Assembly (NCBI GenBank): GCA_963787345.1
Contig: CAWBCW010000026.1
Span: 248,001 to 312,000, forward strand
DNA: 64,000 nucleotides
Source of the DNA: Bacillus_BD sp963787345
GTDB lineage: Bacteria > Bacillota > Bacilli > Bacillales > Cytobacillaceae
Direction of reading: 5' to 3'
A program made the translations under genes and the position numbers. Below are positions 1 through 7,784 of the stretch, in pieces. Every line of letters starts with the position of its first letter. Positions within the stretch are counted from its first letter, which is position 1. Under the pieces are notes generated by a model. It did no database searches and was not told the DNA's origin. It saw nothing but the letters and a program-made list of their open reading frames with translations.

Positions 1-2
1 AT

Positions 3-92
3 TTGTACAATAAACAACTAGGGGCCATTCCCTTTTTCTTACTATCGATCTATTTTTTTTACTATGCGAAAAAGAAGTTTTCAAAAAGATAG
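3..92 (+). CDS. C-terminal end of an unidentified membrane protein (partial)
   Basis: A reading frame open from the left edge ends at a TAG at 90-92. The 29 visible residues contain a hydrophobic stretch (PFFLLSIYFFYY) followed by a lysine/arginine-rich end (AKKKFSKR), as expected for the last membrane helix and cytosolic tail of an integral membrane protein. The family cannot be named from so little. No terminator follows it clearly. It could be chance coding, since only 90 bases are visible. Confidence 0.35.
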   Translation: MYNKQLGAIPFFLLSIYFFYYAKKKFSKR

Positions 93-120
93 AAATTACG
101 CAAGAATCTTGGGATGAAAC

Positions 121-150
121 TAGCATAAACCCTAACTAATTGTTTATAAT
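121..150 (+). promoter_or_regulatory. possible sigma-A promoter for rpoE
   Basis: A perfect TATAAT lies at 145-150. The -35 region 17-18 bases upstream (TAGCAT/AGCATA) is poor. It would give rpoE a leader of about 270 nt that includes the structured repeat at 270-400. Confidence 0.35.
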
Positions 151-269
151 GGAGAATATGTATTTTAACAAATGGATTATTCATCGTACTTATTGTATAT
201 TTTATTTAACTTCATTTAGCAGGAGTCTTCCGCTTTAATAGTTGAGGGATGGATACCAAAGAGCTCTCT

Positions 270-400
270 TTCAGTCGGGTTCAAACCTTGGCTAAATAAA
301 GTTAAGCCTCCGGCGGATGCCTCGGATTTTTAACGGAAATGTATCGAGCAAGCTCGATAAAAATCCGGGCGCAAATTCGACGGAGCGAATTTGATTAGGT
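270..400 (+). repeat. dispersed structured repeat, copy 1 (rpoE leader)
   Basis: About 130 bases closely match a second copy at 39040-39170 (roughly three quarters identical by eye). Shared blocks include AATAAAGTTAA, GCCTCCGG and GGATGCC. This copy folds well: a CTCCG/CGGA-type hairpin near 307-320; a 10-bp stem CGGATTTTTA (about 323-332) with TAAAAATCCG (about 358-367) enclosing an inner TCGAG/CTCGA hairpin; then AAATTCG/CGAATTT (about 373-392). It ends just before the rpoE ribosome binding site. Function is unknown; it may be a small mobile palindromic element or a leader RNA. Confidence 0.7.
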
Positions 401-424
401 AGTAGAGAGAAAGGAAGTGCAGTC

Positions 425-1022
425 TTGGGTGTACAACAATACTCAAAAGAAGAATTAGCAGAAATGTCTTTAATAGAGATTGCGTACGAATTATTAGCTG
501 AAAAGAAACAAGCCATTCCATTTGCAGAGATTATTGAGGAATTGAAGAAAATCCTTGGTACTTCAGATGAAGAAGTCAAAGCAAAAGTTGCCCAATTTTA
601 TACAGAGTTAAATATAGACGGCCGTTTTTTATGCCTTAGTGGAAATCAATGGGGACTTAGAACTTGGTATCCTGTTGATCAAGTGGCTGAAGAAATCGTT
701 AATCCTGTGAAAGCGAAGAAGAAGAAAAAGGCGAAGAAAGTCGTGGAAGATGATATTGGATTCGATGATGATGCAGAAGAGGAAGTCGAAGGATTTGATG
801 ATCCGGAAGATTTACTTGATGACGATTTGGATGATGAAGATTTAGACGATGTTGATGATGGATGATGATCTCGACGAGGACTTAGAGGAAATTGACGATG
901 AACTTGATGATGACCTCGACGAAGATCTTGATGAAGAGTTAGAATTAGATGAAGAAGAGTTTGAAATAGATGAGGAAGAAGAGAGTTTAGACGAAGATAC
1001 TGAACCCGAAGAAGAAAAATAA
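425..1022 (+). pseudogene. rpoE: RNA polymerase delta subunit, frameshifted in the acidic tail
   Basis: Delta binds RNA polymerase and promotes its recycling and core-DNA release. The start is TTG at 425 (MGVQQYSKEELAEMSL...), behind AAGGAAG. The folded N-terminal HARE-HTH domain (about residues 1-90, with the conserved DGRFLCLSGNQWGLRTWYP segment) is intact, followed by a lysine run and the start of the acidic tail. The frame stops early at 863-865 after 146 aa. In the +1 frame the acidic codons continue without a break from 861 to a TAA at 1020-1022 (LDEDLEEIDDELDDDL...), so the intact protein would be about 198 aa (173 in B. subtilis). One extra G in the GATGATGGATGAT tract at 857-866 explains it. 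Either the tail is truly shortened or this is a sequencing error. Confidence 0.85.
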
Positions 1023-1038
1023 GGATTTCAAATACGTC

Positions 1039-1080
1039 TTGACTTTTTGACCCCAGACTTGTAGAATACTTTTTGGGCTC
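1039..1080 (+). promoter_or_regulatory. pyrG sigma-A promoter and GGGC start site
   Basis: TTGACT (1039-1044), a 17-bp spacer and TAGAAT (1062-1067) make a near-consensus promoter. The expected start is 7-8 bases downstream, at GGGCTC (1075-1080). In B. subtilis pyrG, transcripts starting GGGC add extra G residues when CTP is low; the same initial sequence is present here. Confidence 0.85.
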
Positions 1081-1110
1081 TTTACGGAGATCATTCATTT
1101 AGAAGAGTAG

Positions 1111-1153
1111 CGCTCCCTTACTTAAATAAAGTAAGCGGAGCGTTTTTGTTTTT
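1111..1153 (+). terminator. pyrG CTP-sensing attenuator
   Basis: CGCTCC-CTTACTT (from 1111) pairs with AAGTAAG-C-GGAGCG (to 1142), followed by TTTTTGTTTTT. The ascending strand contains the pyrimidine run CTCCCTT, which a reiterated 5' poly-G tail could bind to form the antiterminator, as established for B. subtilis pyrG. It also ends transcripts coming from rpoE. Confidence 0.85.
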
Positions 1154-1251
1154 GTGAGAATGTCGAAAAATGACAATCTAAGGCATCTTGTAAAATTACT
1201 TATTTAAATAGAATAAAAATGCGCAAACTGTAATAGAGGAGGAATTTTAAC

Positions 1252-2856
1252 ATGACAAAATATATCTTTGTAACAGGTGGCGTTGTTTCGTCGCTAGGAA
1301 AGGGAATTACAGCAGCTTCATTAGGAAGACTGTTAAAAAACCGAGGCGTCAAAGTAACGATTCAAAAGTTTGATCCCTATATTAACGTGGACCCAGGTAC
1401 AATGAGTCCTTATCAACACGGTGAAGTCTTTGTTACAGATGATGGTGCGGAGACCGACTTAGATTTAGGCCACTACGAGCGTTTAATTGATATTAACCTG
1501 AATAAATACAGCAATGTAACAACAGGAAAAGTGTATTCCACTGTTATCAAAAAGGAACGTCGTGGTGACTATTTAGGCGGAACGGTTCAAGTAATCCCTC
1601 ACATTACTAATGAAATTAAAGAACGACTATTCCGTGCTGGACGTGAAACGAATGCGGATGTCTTGATTACTGAAATTGGTGGAACAGTTGGGGATATTGA
1701 ATCACTGCCATTTTTAGAAGCGATTCGCCAAGTAAAAAGTGATGTTGGTGCAGAAAATGTTATGTACATTCACGTTTCCCTTGTTCCATATATTAAGGCA
1801 GCCGGTGAAATGAAAACAAAACCAACTCAGCACAGTGTAAAAGAGTTGCGTAGCCTTGGAATTCAGCCAAATCTAATTGTTGTTCGTACAGAGATGCCAA
1901 TGACTCAGGAAATGAAGGATAAGCTCGCGCTATTCTGTGATATTGATAAAGAGTCGGTAATTGAATGTCAAGATGCTGACCATCTATTAGCTATACCTCC
2001 TGCTTTACAGGCGCAAAACATGGATTCTATTGTATGCAAACATTTAGCGCTTAATTGCCAAGAGGCTGATATGTCGGAGTGGACGGCCCTTCTAAAAAAG
2101 GTGCGTCATCTTTCTAAAAAGGTAAAAATTGGTCTTGTTGGAAAATACGTAGAATTACCAGATGCTTATTTATCAGTTGTAGAAGCATTAAAGCATGCCG
2201 GCTATGCCTTTGATGCTGATATTGATGTTAAATGGATTAATTCCGAAGAGGTAAATGATGAAAATGTCGCAGAATTATTAGACGATGTTGATGGTGTTCT
2301 CGTTCCTGGCGGCTTCGGCGACCGTGGAATTGAAGGGAAGATTTCAGCCATTCGTTATGCTCGTGAAGAGAACCGTCCATTCTTAGGCATTTGCTTGGGA
2401 ATGCAGCTAGCTTCAATTGAGTACGCTCGAAATGTACTTGGTTTAAACGAAGCTCATACGTCTGAAATTAATCCTGATACACCACATGCAATCATTGACT
2501 TGCTTCCAGAACAAAAGGATGTTGAAGAGCTTGGTGGGACGCTTCGTCTTGGATTATATCCTTGTAAGTTAACAGAGGAAACGAAGGCATTTGAGGCTTA
2601 TCAAGATGAAGTAGTGTATGAACGCCATCGCCACCGCTATGAGTTTAACAATCATTATCGTGAAATGATGGAGGAAAAGGGATTTATTTTCTCGGGGACA
2701 AGCCCAGATGGACGTCTTGTTGAGATCGTGGAGCTCAAGGATCACCCTTGGTTTGTAGCGTCTCAATTCCACCCAGAATTTATTTCAAGGCCAAACCGCC
2801 CACAACCATTATTCCGTGAATTTATCGGAGCTTCTTTAAAACATAAAGAGCAATAA
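1252..2856 (+). CDS. pyrG: CTP synthase (glutamine hydrolysing)
   Basis: Converts UTP to CTP using ATP and glutamine, the last step of pyrimidine nucleotide synthesis. It has 534 aa, the usual length. The N-terminal amidoligase domain opens with the signature VTGGVVSSLGKG (about 7-18). The C-terminal class I glutaminase domain (about 290-530) has its nucleophile Cys381 in GICLGMQ and the His507/Glu509 pair in FHPEF. AGAGGAGG precedes the ATG. The gene is monocistronic, between its own attenuator and a strong terminator, and should be derepressed when CTP falls. Confidence 0.98.
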   Translation: MTKYIFVTGGVVSSLGKGITAASLGRLLKNRGVKVTIQKFDPYINVDPGTMSPYQHGEVFVTDDGAETDLDLGHYERLIDINLNKYSNVTTGKVYSTVIKKERRGDYLGGTVQVIPHITNEIKERLFRAGRETNADVLITEIGGTVGDIESLPFLEAIRQVKSDVGAENVMYIHVSLVPYIKAAGEMKTKPTQHSVKELRSLGIQPNLIVVRTEMPMTQEMKDKLALFCDIDKESVIECQDADHLLAIPPALQAQNMDSIVCKHLALNCQEADMSEWTALLKKVRHLSKKVKIGLVGKYVELPDAYLSVVEALKHAGYAFDADIDVKWINSEEVNDENVAELLDDVDGVLVPGGFGDRGIEGKISAIRYAREENRPFLGICLGMQLASIEYARNVLGLNEAHTSEINPDTPHAIIDLLPEQKDVEELGGTLRLGLYPCKLTEETKAFEAYQDEVVYERHRHRYEFNNHYREMMEEKGFIFSGTSPDGRLVEIVELKDHPWFVASQFHPEFISRPNRPQPLFREFIGASLKHKEQ

Positions 2857-2869
2857 TATAATAGAGAAA

Positions 2870-2916
2870 GGCTGACCACTGTAGAAATCCACACAGCGGT
2901 CAGCCTCTTTTTTTAT
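2870..2916. terminator. terminator of pyrG, possibly bidirectional
   Basis: GGCTGACC-ACTGT pairs with ACAGC-GGTCAGCC, followed by TCTTTTTTT on the + strand. It lies between the convergent genes pyrG and ywjG. Confidence 0.85.
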
Positions 2917-2963
2917 TCAACTCCTAAAATTAAGACCATCTTAATCGAGGCAGAATAGCTCCT

Positions 2964-3503
2964 TTAATCTTCATCAAACTCTCCAACAATTTCATCAATC
3001 GAAAATTTTAAGCCATAATAAACGTATAGAGCAATCATAGAAAAGGGAAGACCAATACGGCTGCCGTCATCAGTTGGTACCAATCCCTTTTTGAGAGGAA
3101 TTTCAATGTGAATGTCAGATAAATCCACAATTGAATCCTCATTTACGTTATTAACTGAAGTCGTCACAGAAACAAATGGGATTCCTTTTTCACGCAACTC
3201 TTTTGCCAGTAAAAGGGCCTGTTCATTCGTAGGAGATCTGGTTACTAGCAGCACACGATCAATGGAGGAAATTGTATCAAGATCTGTTGGATCGTGCAGC
3301 GTAATTCCATGTCTTAGCGGCTCGGCTCCTCTCGTTGCTTCACTAGTGATAGCAAGCATTTCATCTGTCCCGTATATGTAGAGATTACCTCCAGAAACAA
3401 TCGCTTGTGACAACAAGCGGGCCCCATCTTCAATCTCATATTTTTGTTTCTCTAAGATCGATGTAAACACACCGCTAAGTTGAGTTGTAAATATTTTTAA
3501 CAA
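2964..3503 (-). CDS. ywjG: DUF2529 family protein YwjG
   Basis: A 179-aa conserved Bacillaceae protein of unknown function (DUF2529). The start chosen is TTG at 3503-3501 (MLKIFTTQLSGVF...), directly downstream of GGAGGAG on the minus strand; 22 further codons upstream are open but have no ribosome binding site. Segments GGNLYIYGTDEM and RVLLVTRSPTNEQALLLAKEL look like an SIS-type sugar-phosphate-binding fold, which is an inference only. It is divergent from spo0F and convergent with pyrG, the same arrangement as in B. subtilis. Confidence 0.8.
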   Translation of the reverse strand: MLKIFTTQLSGVFTSILEKQKYEIEDGARLLSQAIVSGGNLYIYGTDEMLAITSEATRGAEPLRHGITLHDPTDLDTISSIDRVLLVTRSPTNEQALLLAKELREKGIPFVSVTTSVNNVNEDSIVDLSDIHIEIPLKKGLVPTDDGSRIGLPFSMIALYVYYGLKFSIDEIVGEFDED

Positions 3504-3606
3504 AAAATCTCCTCCAAACAATAAATAGTATGTTACATTTAAGTGAAGTACCAAATTAGTAAAACACATTTCGAAAAATGAATCCTAAATTAATCACAGA
3601 GAGAAA

Positions 3607-3634
3607 GAAGGAATTCCTAGGGAAGATATAGAAT
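3607..3634 (+). promoter_or_regulatory. sigma-H promoter of spo0F
   Basis: GAAGGAATT (3607-3615) matches the sigma-H -35 consensus RNAGGAWWW exactly. After 12 bases, ATAGAAT (3628-3634) matches the -10 consensus RNNGAAT exactly. B. subtilis spo0F is sigma-H dependent. The intergenic sequence TTTCGAAAAA near 3570 resembles a one-mismatch Spo0A box. Confidence 0.75.
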
Positions 3635-3777
3635 TAGTTAAATTATGATAAAATTGTAATTAAAACGAACATTCTAGTTAGGCTCCAGATTACAGTTAAT
3701 ATAACAGAAAAAGTTTATCTGGTATTTAATTGAAAATCAACATATGGTGAAATTAAATCAGAAGAAGAGGTGCAAAA

Positions 3778-4146
3778 ATGGGGGAAAAGATCCTAATCGT
3801 AGATGATCAATATGGAATTCGAATTTTACTTAATGAAGTCCTGCAAAAAGAGGGCTACGATACATATCAAGCTGCAAATGGACTGCAGGCATTAGAAATC
3901 GTCCAAGAAAATGTCCCGGATTTGATTCTATTGGACATGAAAATCCCTGGTATGGATGGTATTGAAATTTTAAAAAGGGTGAAAGCGCTTTATCCCGATA
4001 TGAAGGTTATTATTATGACTGCTTATGGTGAATTAGATATGATTCAGGAGGCAATGGATCTAGGTGCGATGACTCATTTTGCGAAACCGTTCGATATTGT
4101 CGAGATTCGTGAAGCTGTACAAAAATACTTGTCACAATCAATATAG
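3778..4146 (+). CDS. spo0F: sporulation phosphorelay response regulator Spo0F
   Basis: A 122-aa stand-alone receiver domain that accepts phosphate from sporulation kinases and passes it to Spo0B, then Spo0A. The acidic pocket Asp9/Asp10, phosphoacceptor Asp53 (LLDMKIPGMDG), Thr81 and Lys103 are all present, and no output domain follows. The ATG follows AAGAAGAGG. It is near-identical to B. subtilis Spo0F around the phosphorylation site and in GIRILLNEV. A sigma-H promoter lies about 145 bases upstream. It is the entry point for the sporulation genes found later in this window (spoIIR, spoIID, spoIIQ, spoIIID). Confidence 0.97.
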   Translation: MGEKILIVDDQYGIRILLNEVLQKEGYDTYQAANGLQALEIVQENVPDLILLDMKIPGMDGIEILKRVKALYPDMKVIIMTAYGELDMIQEAMDLGAMTHFAKPFDIVEIREAVQKYLSQSI

Positions 4147-4216
4147 AAAAATAGAATGGCGGGAACCTCCAAAATTGTAAATTTCCTCAAGTAAAATAGC
4201 AATTATAGGATTATTT

Positions 4217-4225
4217 TGGTATGAT
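4217..4225 (+). promoter_or_regulatory. possible extended -10 promoter of fbaA
   Basis: TGGTATGAT is an extended -10 (TGn plus TATGAT at 4220-4225). No good -35 is seen, which is tolerable for extended -10 promoters. It gives a leader of about 125 nt. Confidence 0.45.
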
Positions 4226-4355
4226 ACTAGTGGAATTCCCAACATGGATTGGTCTTATCGGTTTTTTAAACTATATATAATACATCCTGAAAGAAAAACT
4301 AAGACGGAATGGCCATAGGGAAAATTATTTACATACAAATAAGGGAGGAACTATC

Positions 4356-5213
4356 ATGCCATTAGTTTCTATGACTGATATGCTTAACAAAGCAAAATCA
4401 GAGGGCTATGCAGTTGGCCAATATAACATTAACAACCTTGAATATACTCAAGCGATCCTTCAAGCGGCAGAAGAGCAGAGATCTCCAGTGATTTTAGGTG
4501 TTTCTGAAGGTGCCGGCCGTTATATAGGCGGATTCAAAACGGTTGTTAAAATGGTAGAAGGATTAATGGAGGATTACAATATCACAGTTCCAGTAGCGAT
4601 TCACTTGGATCATGGTTCAAGTTTTGATAAATGTAAAGAGGCGGTTGATGCTGGTTTCACATCTGTCATGATTGATGCTTCGCACCATCCATTTGAGGAA
4701 AATGTAGAGATCACTACAAAAGTGGTAGAATATGCTCATTCAAAAGGAGTGTCTGTTGAAGCTGAATTAGGTACAGTAGGCGGACAGGAAGATGATGTTA
4801 TTGCGGATGGAGTTATTTATGCAGACCCTAATGAATGTAAAGAACTTGTTGAACGGACAAAAATTGATACATTAGCACCTGCGTTAGGATCTGTTCATGG
4901 TCCTTACAAAGGGGAGCCAAACTTGGGATTTGCTGAAATGGAGGAAATCGGAGAGTTAACAGGTATTCCACTTGTGCTGCATGGCGGTACAGGAATCCCA
5001 ACGAAAGATATCCAAAGAGCGATCTCTTTAGGTACGGCAAAAATTAACGTAAATACTGAAAACCAAATGACTTCAACTAAAACGGTCCGAGAAGTATTAG
5101 CGGCGAACCCGAATGTGTATGATCCACGTAAGTATTTAGGACCAATGCGCGAAACCATTAAGGAAACTGTTATTGGGAAAATGAAGGAATTTGGTTCTGT
5201 AGGAAAAGCGTAA
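4356..5213 (+). CDS. fbaA: class II fructose-bisphosphate aldolase
   Basis: Zinc-dependent cleavage of fructose-1,6-bisphosphate to dihydroxyacetone phosphate and glyceraldehyde-3-phosphate, in glycolysis and gluconeogenesis. It has 285 aa, the same length as the B. subtilis enzyme. Metal-binding and active-site residues are visible: His83-Leu-Asp85-His86 (HLDHGSS), His181 in GSVHGPYKGEP and His209 in VLHGGTGIP, with the phosphate-binding NVNTENQ segment. AAGGGAGGAAC precedes the ATG. It is followed by its own terminator and then tal; murAB and glpX further on place three sugar-phosphate enzymes together. Confidence 0.98.
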   Translation: MPLVSMTDMLNKAKSEGYAVGQYNINNLEYTQAILQAAEEQRSPVILGVSEGAGRYIGGFKTVVKMVEGLMEDYNITVPVAIHLDHGSSFDKCKEAVDAGFTSVMIDASHHPFEENVEITTKVVEYAHSKGVSVEAELGTVGGQEDDVIADGVIYADPNECKELVERTKIDTLAPALGSVHGPYKGEPNLGFAEMEEIGELTGIPLVLHGGTGIPTKDIQRAISLGTAKINVNTENQMTSTKTVREVLAANPNVYDPRKYLGPMRETIKETVIGKMKEFGSVGKA

Positions 5214-5224
5214 AATATTAAGTT

Positions 5225-5249
5225 AAACCGCCTTTATGGAGGCGGTTTT
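5225..5249 (+). terminator. terminator of fbaA
   Basis: AACCGCCT-TTATGG-AGGCGGTT followed by TTC. A strong 8-bp stem, but the T-run is short (TTTT). Confidence 0.75.
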
Positions 5250-5382
5250 CACTGTATTAAAGTAGTGACATATTACATAAACTTTGCCAGGTAGGATTGG
5301 CGCATTACCCGAGTCATTTGATGTTATTTTGGAAAAAATAATAACAGTAGATTTATTTTTAAAAATCGAAAGGGGTATAATG

Positions 5383-6027
5383 ATGAAATTTTTTATCGAT
5401 ACTGCAAATATGGACGAAATTAGAGAGGCTTTTGAATTAGGGATTATTTCCGGGGTGACCACGAATCCGTCCCTTGTTGCGAAGGAAAAAGGGGTTTCGT
5501 TCCATGACCGTTTACGTGAAATTACTGAACTTGTTCCAGGCTCAGTAAGTGGTGAAGTTATTGCTCTTGATGCAGAGGGAATGATTACAGAAGGCCGTGA
5601 ATTAGCATCAATTGCTCCAAACATTACGGTTAAAATTCCGATGACTCCAGACGGAATGAAAGCTGTATCGATTCTTTCAAAAGAAGGAATTAAGACAAAT
5701 GTAACCTTAATTTTTAGTGCGAATCAAGCTTTATTGGCAGCTAGAGCAGGGGCAACTTATGTATCACCATTCCTAGGCCGTTTAGATGATATTGGTCATA
5801 ATGGCTTAGACTTAATCTCAACGATTGCGGAAATCTTTGCAATTCACGGAATTGATACAGAAATCATTGCCGCTTCGATTAGACATCCTCAACATATTAC
5901 AGATGCTGCATTGCGTGGTGCCCATATTGCAACGACTCCGTATAAAGTTATTAAGCAACTTTTCAAGCATCCGTTAACAGACAAAGGAATTGATGCGTTT
6001 ATGGAAGATTGGAAAAACCGCGGTTAG
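5383..6027 (+). CDS. tal: transaldolase / fructose-6-phosphate aldolase-like protein
   Basis: A small transaldolase-family (TalC/FSA) TIM barrel of 214 aa acting in the non-oxidative pentose phosphate pathway. The Schiff-base lysine is Lys84 in the KIPMTPDG motif. TANMDEI, GVTTNPSL and ASIRHPQH are family signatures. Two ATGs are adjacent (5380 and 5383); 5383 is chosen because AAAGGGG then lies 8 bases away and the N-terminus aligns with B. subtilis YwjH. The frame is open upstream to 5284 but that part is not conserved. A hairpin terminator follows. Confidence 0.95.
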   Translation: MKFFIDTANMDEIREAFELGIISGVTTNPSLVAKEKGVSFHDRLREITELVPGSVSGEVIALDAEGMITEGRELASIAPNITVKIPMTPDGMKAVSILSKEGIKTNVTLIFSANQALLAARAGATYVSPFLGRLDDIGHNGLDLISTIAEIFAIHGIDTEIIAASIRHPQHITDAALRGAHIATTPYKVIKQLFKHPLTDKGIDAFMEDWKNRG

Positions 6028-6056
6028 TATATTTTACAATGTATTTCTTTTCAACC

Positions 6057-6091
6057 AAAAAGGGTGACCTCTTTATTCAGTTGCCCTTTTT
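6057..6091 (+). terminator. terminator of tal
   Basis: AAAAAGGGTGAC pairs with GTTGCCCTTTTT (two G-U pairs). The descending arm ends in five Ts. Confidence 0.7.
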
Positions 6092-6405
6092 CACAATGTA
6101 TATACCATCCCATTTTTTCTTTTACCCAAAAGGAAGATAAATCTTTTAAAAATTTCTCTAAATTGATGGATGACCATCATATTTTGTGTAAAATAAAGAA
6201 TGGGTAAATTGAATAAAGTCCATTTAAATATCCTATGATGAAAATACAACCATTATTCATATGTCATAAATGAAAGAAGCTTGTGTCAGGCCCCAAAGTA
6301 TAGTTCAGGAATGCGAAACCGGGGAAGACTTTACGGCGGGCATATTTGGACAAATCTATTTGGACAAGGCACAGATATTCATCAAGATATGGAAGGGAGT
6401 TCAAA
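6092..6405 (+). other. murAB leader region without a gene
   Basis: A 314-base intergenic stretch. It contains a TAAAAT -10-like hexamer near 6189 with no convincing -35, and a tandem 10-base direct repeat ATTTGGACAA at 6344-6353 and 6358-6367 shortly before the murAB ribosome binding site. A short frame starting near 6270 has no family features and is not called. Confidence 0.4.
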
Positions 6406-7692
6406 ATGGAAAAATTAATGATTGCAGGTGGCTATCCGTTAAAGGGGACTGTTCGAATCAGTGGAGCAAAAAATAGTGCGGTTGCCTTAATTCCTGCAAC
6501 GATATTAGCTGATTCTCCTGTAACAATTGAGGGGCTGCCAGATATTTCTGATGTCCATATTCTAAAAGGGTTGCTTGAAGAAATTGGCGGCAAGGTGAAC
6601 ATGACGGAAAATGATATGACAGTAGACCCTTCAAAGATGATTTCCATGCCCTTACCGAACGGAAAAGTAAAAAAGCTCCGCGCTTCCTACTATTTAATGG
6701 GAGCGATGCTTGGTCGTTTTAAAAAGGCCGTCATTGGCTTGCCAGGTGGATGTCATCTCGGACCAAGACCAATTGATCAGCATATAAAGGGTTTCGAGGC
6801 ACTTGGTGCAAAGGTAAGCAATGAGCAAGGTGCGATTTATTTACGTGCCGATGAGCTAAAAGGAGCTCGGATTTACTTAGATGTCGTTAGCGTTGGTGCG
6901 ACCATTAATATTATGTTAGCGGCGGTTCGAGCTAAAGGACGGACGGTTATTGAAAATGCGGCAAAAGAGCCGGAAATTATTGATGTGGCGACACTACTAA
7001 CCAATATGGGGGCAAAGATTAAAGGGGCCGGGACCGATATTATTCGTATTGATGGTGTTGACAGTCTTTGTGGCTGCCGTCATACGATTATTCCAGACCG
7101 GATTGAAGCAGGGACATATATCATTATCGGTGCGGCTGTTGGAGAAGGGGTCATTGTTGATAATGTCATTCCTCAGCATTTGGAGTCTTTAATTGCTAAG
7201 CTTCGTGAAATGGGTGTAGTTGTTGAAACAAAAGACGATCAAGTATATATCCATGCTGTTCCTAAAATGAAGTCCGTTGACATTAAGACTTTAGTTTTTC
7301 CTGGATTTCCAACTGATTTGCAACAGCCTTTTACATCATTATTAACGAGGGCAGAAGGTAGCAGTATGGTAACGGATACGATTTATTCAGCCCGATTTAA
7401 ACATACAGATGAATTAAGAAGAATGAACGCAAAAATTAAAGTGGAAGGACGTTCTGCTGTCATCGATGGTCCTGTCCAGTTAACTGGAGCAAAGGTAAAG
7501 GCAAGTGATTTACGTGCCGGGGCGGCGCTTGTTATTGCTGGCCTCATGGCAGATGGCGTAACGGAAGTGACAGGACTTGAGCATATTGACCGCGGATATA
7601 GTCAATTGGTAGAAAAGTTAAATGGATTAGGTGCAACGATATGGCGGGAGAGCCTAACCCAAGAAGAAATTGAGCAGACTAAGAATGCCTAA
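6406..7692 (+). CDS. murAB: UDP-N-acetylglucosamine 1-carboxyvinyltransferase 2 (MurA2/MurZ)
   Basis: Transfers enolpyruvate from PEP to UDP-GlcNAc, the first committed peptidoglycan step. It has 428 aa and starts at MEKLMIAGGYPLKG, with GGAAGGGAG just upstream; 20 in-frame codons further upstream are not conserved. The active-site cysteine is Cys116 in LPGGCHLGPRPIDQH, the fosfomycin target. The twofold EPSP-synthase-type barrel runs the whole length. It is the second paralogue; murAA lies at 46782. The gene order tal-murAB-glpX-rho supports the murAB (murZ) assignment. No terminator separates it from glpX. Confidence 0.96.
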   Translation: MEKLMIAGGYPLKGTVRISGAKNSAVALIPATILADSPVTIEGLPDISDVHILKGLLEEIGGKVNMTENDMTVDPSKMISMPLPNGKVKKLRASYYLMGAMLGRFKKAVIGLPGGCHLGPRPIDQHIKGFEALGAKVSNEQGAIYLRADELKGARIYLDVVSVGATINIMLAAVRAKGRTVIENAAKEPEIIDVATLLTNMGAKIKGAGTDIIRIDGVDSLCGCRHTIIPDRIEAGTYIIIGAAVGEGVIVDNVIPQHLESLIAKLREMGVVVETKDDQVYIHAVPKMKSVDIKTLVFPGFPTDLQQPFTSLLTRAEGSSMVTDTIYSARFKHTDELRRMNAKIKVEGRSAVIDGPVQLTGAKVKASDLRAGAALVIAGLMADGVTEVTGLEHIDRGYSQLVEKLNGLGATIWRESLTQEEIEQTKNA

Positions 7693-7784
7693 AGAGATTT
7701 GAACAGCAAAGTTTCAAAGAATCAACTTTTAGGCAGTCACACGTATGTTAAAAATTCTAAATCACCACATAGGAGAGGTATAAT

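Noticed and set aside
6270..6476. 68-aa frame upstream of murAB
   Set aside because: No ribosome binding site, overlaps murAB in a different frame, and the translated sequence resembles no known protein.
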